Shown in pieces: positions 9,106 to 14,815 of a DNA stretch of 22,126 bases. This stretch comes from CAYZZU01 sp964483105. GTDB taxonomy: Bacteria; CG2-30-53-67. Position 1 is the stretch's first letter. Each line of letters begins with the position of its first letter. The position numbers and the translations under genes were made by a program. The stretch is from positions 1-22,126 of the forward strand of contig CAYZZU010000038.1 in the NCBI GenBank assembly GCA_964483105.1, in the 5' to 3' direction. The notes under the pieces are model-generated. The model was not told the DNA's origin and searched no databases. It worked only from the letters and a program-made list of their open reading frames with translations.

Positions 9106-9552
9106 TTACTTTTCTTCTACAACCCAGACTTTAAGATTCGCAGTGACATCCGAATGCAGCTTAATGGGGATAGTGTAGACTCCAAGTTGCTTGATCGGCT
9201 CTTCCAGAAGGATCTTCTTTTTATCCACCTCAATCCCTTCGTTCCGGAGGGCCTCTGCAAGGGTCATTGCCGTAACCGAACCGAAGAGCCTGTCGTTGTC
9301 TCCTACCTTCTGGGCTAACGTCACGGAGATCGACTCAATTCTTCCGGCCAGGGCTTCCGCGCTCTTGATCGTTTTGAAAATCCGGTCCCGAATCAGCTTT
9401 TTCTGATGCTCAAGTTGCTTGATGCTGCGAACCGTGGCTTCAATGGCTTTTCCTTCAGGAATCAGATAATTTCTGGCATATCCAGGCTTCACGCTCACCA
9501 GATCACCGATTTTCCCCAGATTTTCAACATCCGATTTCAAAATTACATCCAT
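9106..9552 (-). CDS. rplI: 50S ribosomal protein L9
   Basis: L9 binds 23S rRNA near the L1 stalk and helps maintain reading frame and ribosome spacing. The 148-aa product has the normal two-domain form. An N-terminal RNA-binding domain carries the GYARNYLIPEGKA motif at about 24-36. A long connecting helix and a C-terminal domain with GSVTAMTLAEAL follow. The ATG at 9552 is preceded by GAGGAG at 8 bases. In many bacteria rplI follows rpsF and rpsR. Here those genes are absent, and the gene has its own near-consensus promoter with a divergent ogt behind it. Confidence 0.97.
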   Translation of the reverse strand: MDVILKSDVENLGKIGDLVSVKPGYARNYLIPEGKAIEATVRSIKQLEHQKKLIRDRIFKTIKSAEALAGRIESISVTLAQKVGDNDRLFGSVTAMTLAEALRNEGIEVDKKKILLEEPIKQLGVYTIPIKLHSDVTANLKVWVVEEK

Positions 9553-9588
9553 TTACATCACTCCTCTGTCCCGAAAATTTAATGATGG

Positions 9589-9617
9589 AATATATAATAT
9601 GGGGGAGGGGGTGTCAA
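9589..9617 (-). promoter_or_regulatory. Sigma70-type promoter of rplI
   Basis: On the minus strand there is a perfect -35, TTGACA (9612-9617), a 17-base spacer, and a -10 of TATATT (9589-9594), which is 5 of 6 to consensus. The start of transcription would fall near 9582, giving a leader of about 30 bases before the rplI ATG. The AT-rich -10 overlaps a TATAAT read on the plus strand (9593-9598), which could serve the divergent ogt gene although no good -35 accompanies it. Confidence 0.75.
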
Positions 9618-9679
9618 GATCAAATCCACAAAAGCGATTGCGGAGGGATCTCTTTTCCTGTATGGTAATCGGAAAACAA

Positions 9680-10213
9680 ATGAAAAGAAAACTCTATTAC
9701 ACGCAGATCCCCTGGGAAAGGGGTACTCTTTCAATTTTTTCAAGTGATCGGGGAATTTGCGGGATCGCATTGTTGAAAGGCCGGCACGGTGATCTTCACG
9801 GAAGCCTTCAAAGGATTTCCCAGGATCCCCCTGTTACCGATGAAAAACGACTACGGCCGGCCGTCAGGGAACTGATCCGTTTTCTGGCCGGCAAAAGCCG
9901 GAGGATCCGTCTCCCAGTGGATCTGGCCCACGTCACACCCTTTCAGCAGCGTGTCTACCGGGTGCTGCGGAAAATCCCCTACGGGTCGGTACGAAGCTAT
10001 CAGTGGGTCGCGGAATCCATCGGGAACCCGAAGGCCTGCCGGGCCGTGGGATCGGCATGCGCACGAAATCCCGTCCCCCTCCTGATTCCCTGTCATCGCG
10101 TGATCGCGGCAAACGGTTCGCTGGGAGGATTCTCCGCCGGCCCCGGGATCAAGCAGTGGCTGCTGGAGCTCGAAAAAACTCGATCTGAAACCGCAAGCAA
10201 TGAAAAACCATGA
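9680..10213 (+). CDS. ogt: Methylated-DNA--protein-cysteine methyltransferase (Ogt/MGMT type)
   Basis: This is a suicide DNA repair protein that moves the alkyl group of O6-alkylguanine or O4-alkylthymine onto its own cysteine. From the ATG at 9680 the product is 177 aa, the family length. The active site LIPCHRVIAANGSLGGFS puts the acceptor cysteine at C138. An N-terminal RNase H-like domain and the TPFQQRVYRVLRKIPYG helix-turn-helix region precede it. The start is uncertain. An in-frame ATG at 9662 adds six residues, and the open frame reaches 9599, but none has a convincing ribosome site. The gene overlaps the following transporter by ATGA and is divergent from rplI. No Ada DNA-binding domain is present. 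Confidence 0.93.
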   Translation: MKRKLYYTQIPWERGTLSIFSSDRGICGIALLKGRHGDLHGSLQRISQDPPVTDEKRLRPAVRELIRFLAGKSRRIRLPVDLAHVTPFQQRVYRVLRKIPYGSVRSYQWVAESIGNPKACRAVGSACARNPVPLLIPCHRVIAANGSLGGFSAGPGIKQWLLELEKTRSETASNEKP

Positions 10214-11124
10214 AGAGTGAACCCGACAAAAGGAAGATCCGGATCGCCCGCCTCTCCGTTCTCGTGGCGTTTTTTCTTTCCGTGCTCAAACTTTCCACGG
10301 GATTTCTGTTTCATTCGCTGGGCATGGTCTCAGCGGGGGTGGATTCACTGATGGATCTGTTCGGAGCCACCATCAACTTCCTGTCGATGAAAAAGTCGGT
10401 GGAACCCGCCGATGCCGATCACCCCTATGGCCACGGCAAGATTGAGCATATCGCCTCCCTGTTCCAGGGGGGCGTGATCGGCTGCGTCGGAATCCTGCTG
10501 ATCGGGGAGGGGATCCGTACAAGCCTTTCCGCGGAAGACCTTCCCGACCTGAATGCCGGCATCTACGTGATGATCTTCTCCGCTTTCCTCAGTTTCCTGA
10601 TGGGAAGAAAGCTGCGCCGCGCGGCCCGGGAGACTGATTCCCCCCTCTTAGAGGCGGATTCTCTCCATTTTTCGGTCGATACCTTTACCAACCTGGGGGT
10701 CGTGATTGCCCTGGGGCTGACCCATTTGACCGGATCCGTCCTGTTTGACCGACTGACCGCCAGCCTGATCGGGATCTGGATTCTCATCGCCGCGATCCGG
10801 ATCTTCAGGAGTTCCCTGGATGCCCTGATGGACCGGAACATCCCCCAGTCTCTCCAGGATGAGATCAACCGGGTGATCCAGGGACACGCGGGGGAAATCA
10901 TGGGATATCACCGGCTGCGGACCCGGAGATCCGGGTCCCGGAAGATGGTGGATCTGCATATGGTCGTCTGTAAAGACGCAAGCCTCGAAGAGGCCCATCA
11001 AATCACGGAAAAAATCGAACAGGAAATTGAAGAACGAATCCGTAACTCGGATGTTCTGATTCACCTGGAACCATGCACGGAGGAATGCAACCGAGTACGC
11101 GAGCAATGTAAATTCAAACAGTAG
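10210..11124 (+). CDS. Cation diffusion facilitator (CDF) family metal transporter
   Basis: This is an inner-membrane exporter of divalent metals (Zn, Fe, Mn, Co or Cd) using proton exchange. The 304-aa product has the CDF layout. About six membrane helices span roughly 1-200, and a cytoplasmic C-terminal domain follows. The expected metal site is complete: D45 and D49 (DSLMD) in helix 2, and H153 and D157 (HFSVD) in helix 5. The HPYGHGKIEH loop is at 71-80. A DxxxD/HxxxD set suits Zn/Fe/Cd types, but the metal cannot be fixed from sequence. The extreme C-terminus has extra cysteines (CTEEC, EQC). The start overlaps the ogt stop by ATGA, so the two are co-translated. No functional link to alkylation repair is obvious. 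Confidence 0.94.
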   Translation: MKSEPDKRKIRIARLSVLVAFFLSVLKLSTGFLFHSLGMVSAGVDSLMDLFGATINFLSMKKSVEPADADHPYGHGKIEHIASLFQGGVIGCVGILLIGEGIRTSLSAEDLPDLNAGIYVMIFSAFLSFLMGRKLRRAARETDSPLLEADSLHFSVDTFTNLGVVIALGLTHLTGSVLFDRLTASLIGIWILIAAIRIFRSSLDALMDRNIPQSLQDEINRVIQGHAGEIMGYHRLRTRRSGSRKMVDLHMVVCKDASLEEAHQITEKIEQEIEERIRNSDVLIHLEPCTEECNRVREQCKFKQ

Positions 11125-11153
11125 AAATCAGAAAAGGAAGCTCCGCTTTCTCA

Positions 11154-11251
11154 CCCGAATCCAGCGATAGAGATGTTCAGATCGTTTTGTTGAGGAAGCT
11201 TGTTTTGAAAAGTGTCCGGAGTGTTTTCTTGTACCATTCAGGGAAGTCCTG
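11154..11251 (-). repeat. ~100-bp repeat S, copy 1 (inverted relative to copy 2)
   Basis: The minus strand of this segment matches 16444-16543 of the plus strand with about 12 differences over 100 aligned positions, including two single-base indels. The match covers the C-terminal coding part of the 51-codon ORF at 11177-11332 and about 20 bases past its stop. Protein-level similarity suggests the homology extends further 5' in weaker form. Confidence 0.85.
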
Positions 11252-11332
11252 ACAAAACTTCAGATGAAGGTAGGCAACACGATCCCGGACATTGCTCTTC
11301 CTGAAATTCTGTAACAAATTGTTTTTGTTCAT
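11177..11332 (-). CDS. Small basic protein, 51 aa, unknown function (repeat family)
   Basis: An uninterrupted frame runs from ATG (11332) to TGA (11177-11179). The product is lysine/arginine rich and has no membrane segment or signal peptide. Its C-terminus reads PEWYKKTLRTLFKTSFLNKTI. A second, frameshifted copy of the same coding stretch lies on the opposite strand at about 16420-16519, so this is a member of a small repeated family, not a chance ORF. A GGAG lies 12 bases before the ATG, which is rather far. It may be a true small gene, the remnant of a longer mobile-element protein, or a repeat that happens to stay open. I recognise no family. Confidence 0.4.
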   Translation of the reverse strand: MNKNNLLQNFRKSNVRDRVAYLHLKFCQDFPEWYKKTLRTLFKTSFLNKTI

Positions 11333-11368
11333 TTTCTTTGCTCGCTCCAAAGAAGATGGCTTCGTAAG

Positions 11369-11448
11369 AAGTCTTATTTCCCCTCCCCTGGAGGGAGGGG
11401 ATCAAGCCTGCTCTGAGTCTGTCGAAGAGGGGAGGGGGAGTAAGACTT
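11369..11448. repeat. Large imperfect inverted repeat (20-base arms)
   Basis: The left arm at 11369-11388 and right arm at 11429-11448 are reverse complements at 18 of 20 positions, with outer ends AAGTCTTA/TAAGACTT. Inside the left side is a perfect 8-base stem, CCCCTCCC/GGGAGGGG (11380-11400), that could compete with the long pairing. The loop holds CTGAGTCTGTCGAAGAG, similar to the TCGA-containing intergenic repeat phrases common in environmental bacterial genomes. It may be a cruciform or transcript hairpin between convergent genes. Confidence 0.7.
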
Positions 11449-11479
11449 TGGTTTGTCATCCTATTTCACCCTCACCCTT

Positions 11480-11503
11480 CCCTCTCCCATCAGAGGGAGA
11501 GGG
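11480..11503. repeat. Perfect 9-bp hairpin
   Basis: CCCTCTCCC (11480-11488) and GGGAGAGGG (11495-11503) pair perfectly around ATCAGA. It sits directly beside copy B of the 290-bp repeat. No T-run follows on either strand, so it is not a clear intrinsic terminator, though it lies between the convergent CDF and NuoF-like genes. Confidence 0.65.
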
Positions 11504-11511
11504 TGTTTCAG

Positions 11512-11804
11512 TACTTTGGATTTCCGGGCATGGTGAGCTCAGTCGAACCACACGATCTCGCCCTTTACCCCTCTCCTTCTACGATGTTGGGCCGCGTGAC
11601 AGGGGGGATGCTCCCCCCGCGGGGGAGTCGGGTTCGCGTATCCTGTCGATCCGGTTCATCCTGTCAAAAAGGTTGGGTTGTGGAGATCGTATCCCCCCTC
11701 CCGGTCTTCGGTTTCACCTTACAGGTGAGTCGTATGCTCACCATAAACTGTTAAACCAAGAGGGGCTTTTTGTTTCGGCTGAAACTCCTATCGCTAATTG
11801 AGGG
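11512..11804. repeat. Dispersed ~290-bp structured repeat, copy B
   Basis: This is the second copy of the element at 1-287, in the same orientation. The right end stops 3 bases before the stop codon of the NuoF-like gene, just as copy A abuts recN. The perfect stem CTCCCCC/GGGGGAG is kept, with one loop base changed (TGC to CGC). CACCT-TAC-AGGTG is identical in both copies. The paired phrases ATCCTGTC ... ATCCTGTC are also shared. It differs by a 6-base insertion near 11772. Confidence 0.88.
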
Positions 11805-11807
11805 ATC

Positions 11808-13325
11808 TCAGGCCCGAACGCCCTCCCAGGGCGGCGTGGTTTCAACTCTGTTCTTCTCCCGGGAATCTTCCCGGGTAATCGCAGTAAAAGGACAGACCGT
11901 AACGCAGGTTCCGCACTTGATACACTTTCCGTCCTCGATCCGGGCCGGCTCCCTGATCCCGCCGGTTATGGCCCCTGCCGGGCATTTTCTCACACAGGCG
12001 CCGCACAAGCCGCAGAGTGATTCATCCACACGGAAGGGATCCAGACCTTCGCAGGCCTGGACCGGGCACCTCTTTCCCAGGATGTGGATATCGTATTCAC
12101 CGCGGAAACAACTGAGCGTGGAAAGAAGAAAGTTCGGAGCCGCCTGCCCCAGACCACAGAAGGAAACGGTCTGAATATCCAGGGCCAGTTCTCTCATCAA
12201 TTCGATATCGCCCGGCATTCCGCGCCCCTGCACGATCCTCTCAAGAATCTCCAGGAGCCTTTTGGTCCCGATCCGGCAGGGAACGCATTTCCCGCACGAT
12301 TCATGGACAAAAAAACGCATCAGCCGGGTCGCGACCTTCACCATGCAGGTGTCCTGATCCATGACGATAACGGCGGACGATCCCAGGGCACTCCCGGCGG
12401 CGGCCACGGAGTCGTAATCCATGGGGGTATCCAGATGAAGAGGAGTCATACAGGAAGACGAGACCCCTCCCGGGACAAAGGCCTTGAGCGCCTTCCCTTC
12501 CCGGATCCCTCCTCCGAAGCCGTAGATCACCTCCCGGAAAGTCACTCCCATAGGCAACTCATAACAACCCGGCCGGTTCACATGCCCGGAGAGAGAGATG
12601 ATCCTCGTGCCCGGACACTTTCGCGGCCCGATCCCGGCGAACCATTCCGCTCCCTTCAGCAGGATATGAGGAACATTGGCGAGTGTCTCCACATTGTTGA
12701 CCACCGTGGGATGACCAAAAACCCCGACCTTGGCGGGGAAAGGAGGTTTGAAGCGCGGTTGGCCCCGCTTTCCTTCCAGCGATTCTATCAGCGCGGTCTC
12801 TTCCCCGCAGACATAGGAACCCGCCCCCCGATGAACATGGAGAAAGAAGTTGACACCGGATCCCATGATATCCTTTCCGAGGAAGCCCATCTCTTCCGCC
12901 TCCGCGATAGCCTTCTCCAGAATCCGGAATACCCGGGGATACTCGGCTCGAAGATAAATATACCCGAACTCGGCCCCGATAGCATACCCCGCGATCACCA
13001 TCCCTTCAATCAGTTCATGAGGGTCTTTCTCCATAATCTGGCGATCCTTGCAAGTCCCCGGCTCCCCTTCATCGGCATTGCAGAGCAGATACTTGGGCCT
13101 CTCCTGATAGGCCGCAGTAAAACTCCACTTCATCCCGGTGGGAAAACCGGCGCCGCCTCTTCCCCGAAGATTGGCCCGTTTCACCTCTTCGACCACCGCC
13201 CGGGGAGACAAGGCGAGGGCCTTTTCCAATCCCCTGTACCCGTCATGCTTCAGATATACCTGGATGGAACAGGACTTTTCCAGATTCACCCGGCTTAAAA
13301 CAACCCGCTGGTACCGGTTTTCCAT
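11808..13325 (-). CDS. NuoF-like NADH-binding flavoprotein with C-terminal 2x[4Fe-4S] ferredoxin domain
   Basis: This family oxidises or reduces NAD(H) through FMN and passes electrons along FeS clusters, as in complex I NuoF, HndC/HydB hydrogenase subunits and NAD-dependent formate dehydrogenases. The 505-aa product has the NADH/FMN sites RGRGGAGFPTGMKW (about 54-67) and NADEGEPGTCKDR (83-95). An SLBB region and an N3-type cluster site (C344, C347, C350, C390) follow. Two ferredoxin motifs close it (C438/441/444/448 and C468/471/474/478). The N-terminal thioredoxin-like 2Fe-2S domain of HndC-type proteins is missing. I choose ATG 13325, with GTGAGG 5 bases upstream; ATG 13403 would add 26 unrelated-looking residues. 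No NuoE, NuoG, hydrogenase or dehydrogenase gene is adjacent, so the partner is unknown. Confidence 0.9.
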   Translation of the reverse strand: MENRYQRVVLSRVNLEKSCSIQVYLKHDGYRGLEKALALSPRAVVEEVKRANLRGRGGAGFPTGMKWSFTAAYQERPKYLLCNADEGEPGTCKDRQIMEKDPHELIEGMVIAGYAIGAEFGYIYLRAEYPRVFRILEKAIAEAEEMGFLGKDIMGSGVNFFLHVHRGAGSYVCGEETALIESLEGKRGQPRFKPPFPAKVGVFGHPTVVNNVETLANVPHILLKGAEWFAGIGPRKCPGTRIISLSGHVNRPGCYELPMGVTFREVIYGFGGGIREGKALKAFVPGGVSSSCMTPLHLDTPMDYDSVAAAGSALGSSAVIVMDQDTCMVKVATRLMRFFVHESCGKCVPCRIGTKRLLEILERIVQGRGMPGDIELMRELALDIQTVSFCGLGQAAPNFLLSTLSCFRGEYDIHILGKRCPVQACEGLDPFRVDESLCGLCGACVRKCPAGAITGGIREPARIEDGKCIKCGTCVTVCPFTAITREDSREKNRVETTPPWEGVRA

Positions 13326-13790
13326 GATGGCCTCACAAAAGACCTGCCTGAGAAAAAGGGGAAGAACCCTCTTTCCATCTCCTCTCTTTCTAAAATAAGA
13401 CATGCAATCATTATGCCGGAATGGATCGGTGGCGGAAATGAACGCGGGTTTCTACGCGGTCTCCCTGTCGCAGGGCCAAATACCGGAATACCAATCTTGA
13501 TCCGGAGGCACTGCGACGGGTTTTTGGCGGAATATGCCCTACATTCTTACCGTCATTCTGATGACGGAAAGGTTTTTTCTGATCAGGGACGGCTTCTGTT
13601 TCCGGGGGGCACAGAACCTCTTGCGGGAAAGGAAACCCCACATGGACAAGGCGGGAATTGCAATCCGCAATCCGGCAGGAAGGAATTTCCCAAAATCGCA
13701 TCCATCACCAACCCGACTGCTTAAACTGACATACGCAAAGAGGAAAATTTTTCAGAAATGCGCTTCAGCCTGCACGTCGGGTGTTACCCG
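13326..13790. other. Gene-free stretch upstream of the NuoF-like gene
   Basis: I see no protein here that I can support. A 96-codon minus-strand frame and an 80-112 codon plus-strand frame are open but have no recognisable motif or good ribosome site. The one clear structure is a perfect hairpin at 13550-13567. The 5' leader and promoter of the NuoF-like gene must lie at the left end; CATAAT (minus strand, 13410-13415) is a possible -10. Confidence 0.45.
13550..13567. repeat. Perfect 7-bp hairpin, possible terminator on plus strand
   Basis: CCGTCAT and ATGACGG pair around TCTG. On the plus strand a run of six T begins 5 bases after the stem (13573-13578), which is a little far for an intrinsic terminator. 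No plus-strand gene ends just before it. On the minus strand it lies about 220 bases after the 68-aa zinc-ribbon gene. Confidence 0.4.
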
Positions 13791-13997
13791 TCAACTCACA
13801 TCCACAGGAACCCCTTTGATTTTCTGTCCGAAAACGAACTCCTTTTTGTTTTCGCCGATGTCCAGGAAATGATGATGACCACAGATCGGACATTTGTAAA
13901 AGACCGTATCTTCCAGGACAGAAAAGTTATCCACTCCGTTGGTTTCGTAATTCAGACTCGTTCGATACATTTTTGAAGAACATCTCGGGCATGTCAT
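13791..13997 (-). CDS. Small zinc-ribbon protein, 68 aa
   Basis: The product has two CxxC knuckles (C3/C6 in TCPRC and C36/C39 in YKCPICGHHH), 30 residues apart, as in a rubredoxin-like zinc ribbon. A histidine run (41-43) follows immediately. It is soluble, with no signal peptide. The ATG at 13997 has an excellent AGAGGAGG ribosome site 5 bases upstream (14003-14010). It has its own consensus promoter in the 136-base AT-rich gap after the YgbA-like gene. I do not recognise a named family. The layout recalls zinc-ribbon proteins and antitoxins of the MqsA/YgiT sort, but no helix-turn-helix domain or adjacent toxin gene is present. Confidence 0.8.
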   Translation of the reverse strand: MTCPRCSSKMYRTSLNYETNGVDNFSVLEDTVFYKCPICGHHHFLDIGENKKEFVFGQKIKGVPVDVS

Positions 13998-14054
13998 GAA
14001 GACCTCCTCTTGCAGATATAATAGTAGTATTCATATTATTAATATCATATTTGT

Positions 14055-14082
14055 ATTATATCAGCATACGCTGATTTGTCAA
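14055..14082 (-). promoter_or_regulatory. Consensus promoter with palindromic operator in the spacer
   Basis: On the minus strand there is TTGACA (14077-14082), a 16-base spacer, then TATAAT (14055-14060); both hexamers are perfect. The spacer is almost wholly a palindrome, ATCAGC-GTAT-GCTGAT as read on this strand (14060-14075), so a dimeric repressor bound there would block both elements. The leader to the zinc-ribbon ATG is about 50 bases and very AT-rich. Confidence 0.75.
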
Positions 14083-14133
14083 CAAGCTTTTCCATATTTT
14101 CTTGATTCAGGAACAGGAAAGGACCGGGCAGGA

Positions 14134-14493
14134 TTACAGGTGCTTGAGAATCAGATCGAACCTTCCCCGGAGCAGGAGATGGCGCCAGGCAAAGCGCATA
14201 ACCTGACGGACTTGCTCCCGGTATTTCGGCTGGTAGCAGTGTTCGGGACAGTGTTTACATTCCGGTTTCGGATCCATGGGACAACGGACCCTTTTTGAAG
14301 CGCCATGCAAAACGAGTTTCCGACAATCCGAACAGAGGGAAACCCGCAAGACGTCTGCATAATTCATGAGTGTCCCCTTCGGAACGATGGGTGTTTTTTC
14401 TCTGTTTTTGTGTTTTTCCCGACAATAGATCTCCGTCAGATCGGACAGAACGCGAAGATCCCGCCGAATTTTTTGATCATCCAACGATTGCAT
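14134..14493 (-). CDS. YgbA-like nitrous oxide-stimulated promoter family protein
   Basis: The 119-aa product matches the YgbA_NO family. The C-terminal cysteine block CKHCPEHCYQPKYREQVRQVM, followed by a basic FDLILKHL tail, is very close to my memory of E. coli YgbA. The N-terminal half has IRRDLRVLSDLTEIYCREKH and an extra LCSDCRKL pair, so there may be two metal sites. In E. coli, ygbA belongs to the NO-responsive NsrR regulon and is linked to recovery from nitrosative stress; the molecular function is not settled. The ATG at 14493 has no clear ribosome site, but the N-terminus fits the family. It lies 63 bases after a tiny zinc-ribbon gene on the same strand. Confidence 0.88.
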   Translation of the reverse strand: MQSLDDQKIRRDLRVLSDLTEIYCREKHKNREKTPIVPKGTLMNYADVLRVSLCSDCRKLVLHGASKRVRCPMDPKPECKHCPEHCYQPKYREQVRQVMRFAWRHLLLRGRFDLILKHL

Positions 14494-14556
14494 TGTCTTG
14501 ACGAGATGCCCGCCCGATTTTCATATAACGATGAGAGTCAGCCGTCCCGAATCCTC

Positions 14557-14700
14557 TTACTGCCCGTGAATCAGGGGCGGCAGGCACCGCACGCAGACCC
14601 ACAACTCCTCTCCCTGTCTCCGGCAAGGCAGAAGGACTCTTTCATCCTCACTGCTGCCGCACAAAAAACAAACCAGCTTGTCGTTTTCCGCTTCGGTCAT
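14557..14700 (-). CDS. Very small zinc-ribbon protein, 47 aa
   Basis: The frame reads from ATG 14700 to TAA at 14557-14559 and is too short for most gene callers. The product has CFLCG (C11, C14 from this start) and, about 25 residues later, CVRCLPPLIHG, the pattern of a treble-clef/zinc-ribbon fold with an extra cysteine (LLPC) between. The start is set by AAGGAG 6 bases upstream. An in-frame ATG at 14718 has no ribosome site and would consume that one. A charged centre and a proline-rich LPPLIHG end are typical of small zinc proteins I have seen in anaerobic bacteria, but I cannot name the family. It is first in a probable transcript with the YgbA-like gene. Confidence 0.75.
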   Translation of the reverse strand: MTEAENDKLVCFLCGSSEDERVLLPCRRQGEELWVCVRCLPPLIHGQ

Positions 14701-14748
14701 CGAAATCTCCTTATCCATGTAAAGAACTGAATCAATGCGAACGTTTTG

Positions 14749-14790
14749 ATCTTAACAGGACGCCGGGAAAGAAGCAGTGACCCAGATCAC
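14749..14790 (-). promoter_or_regulatory. CRP/FNR-type class II promoter of the small zinc-ribbon/YgbA cluster
   Basis: GTGATCTGGGTCAC on the minus strand (14777-14790) is a perfect GTGA-N6-TCAC site, flanked by T to give TGTGA on one side. An extended -10, TGTTAAGAT (14749-14757), follows. If transcription starts 7 bases past it (about 14742), the site centre is at -41.5, the standard position for class II CRP/FNR activators. The start codon is then about 42 bases downstream. No good -35 is present, as expected for an activator-dependent promoter. Which CRP/FNR-family protein binds is not known from this window. Confidence 0.6.
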
Positions 14791-14815
14791 ATCCCCTGTT
14801 TTATCTATCCTCCCG

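Noticed and set aside
11512..11804. 290-bp repeat as a non-autonomous passenger of the RAYT element
   Set aside because: The 21-base hairpin ends of the RAYT unit are not present in the 290-bp repeat.
13411..13701. 96-codon minus-strand frame upstream of the NuoF-like gene, considered as a NuoE remnant
   Set aside because: It has no 2Fe-2S cysteine pattern or thioredoxin-like features, no ribosome site and no similarity I can recognise.
14777..14790. GTGA-N6-TCAC site read as the intrinsic terminator of the symporter gene
   Set aside because: The arms are only 4 bases with no T-run, and spacing to an extended -10 fits an activator site better.
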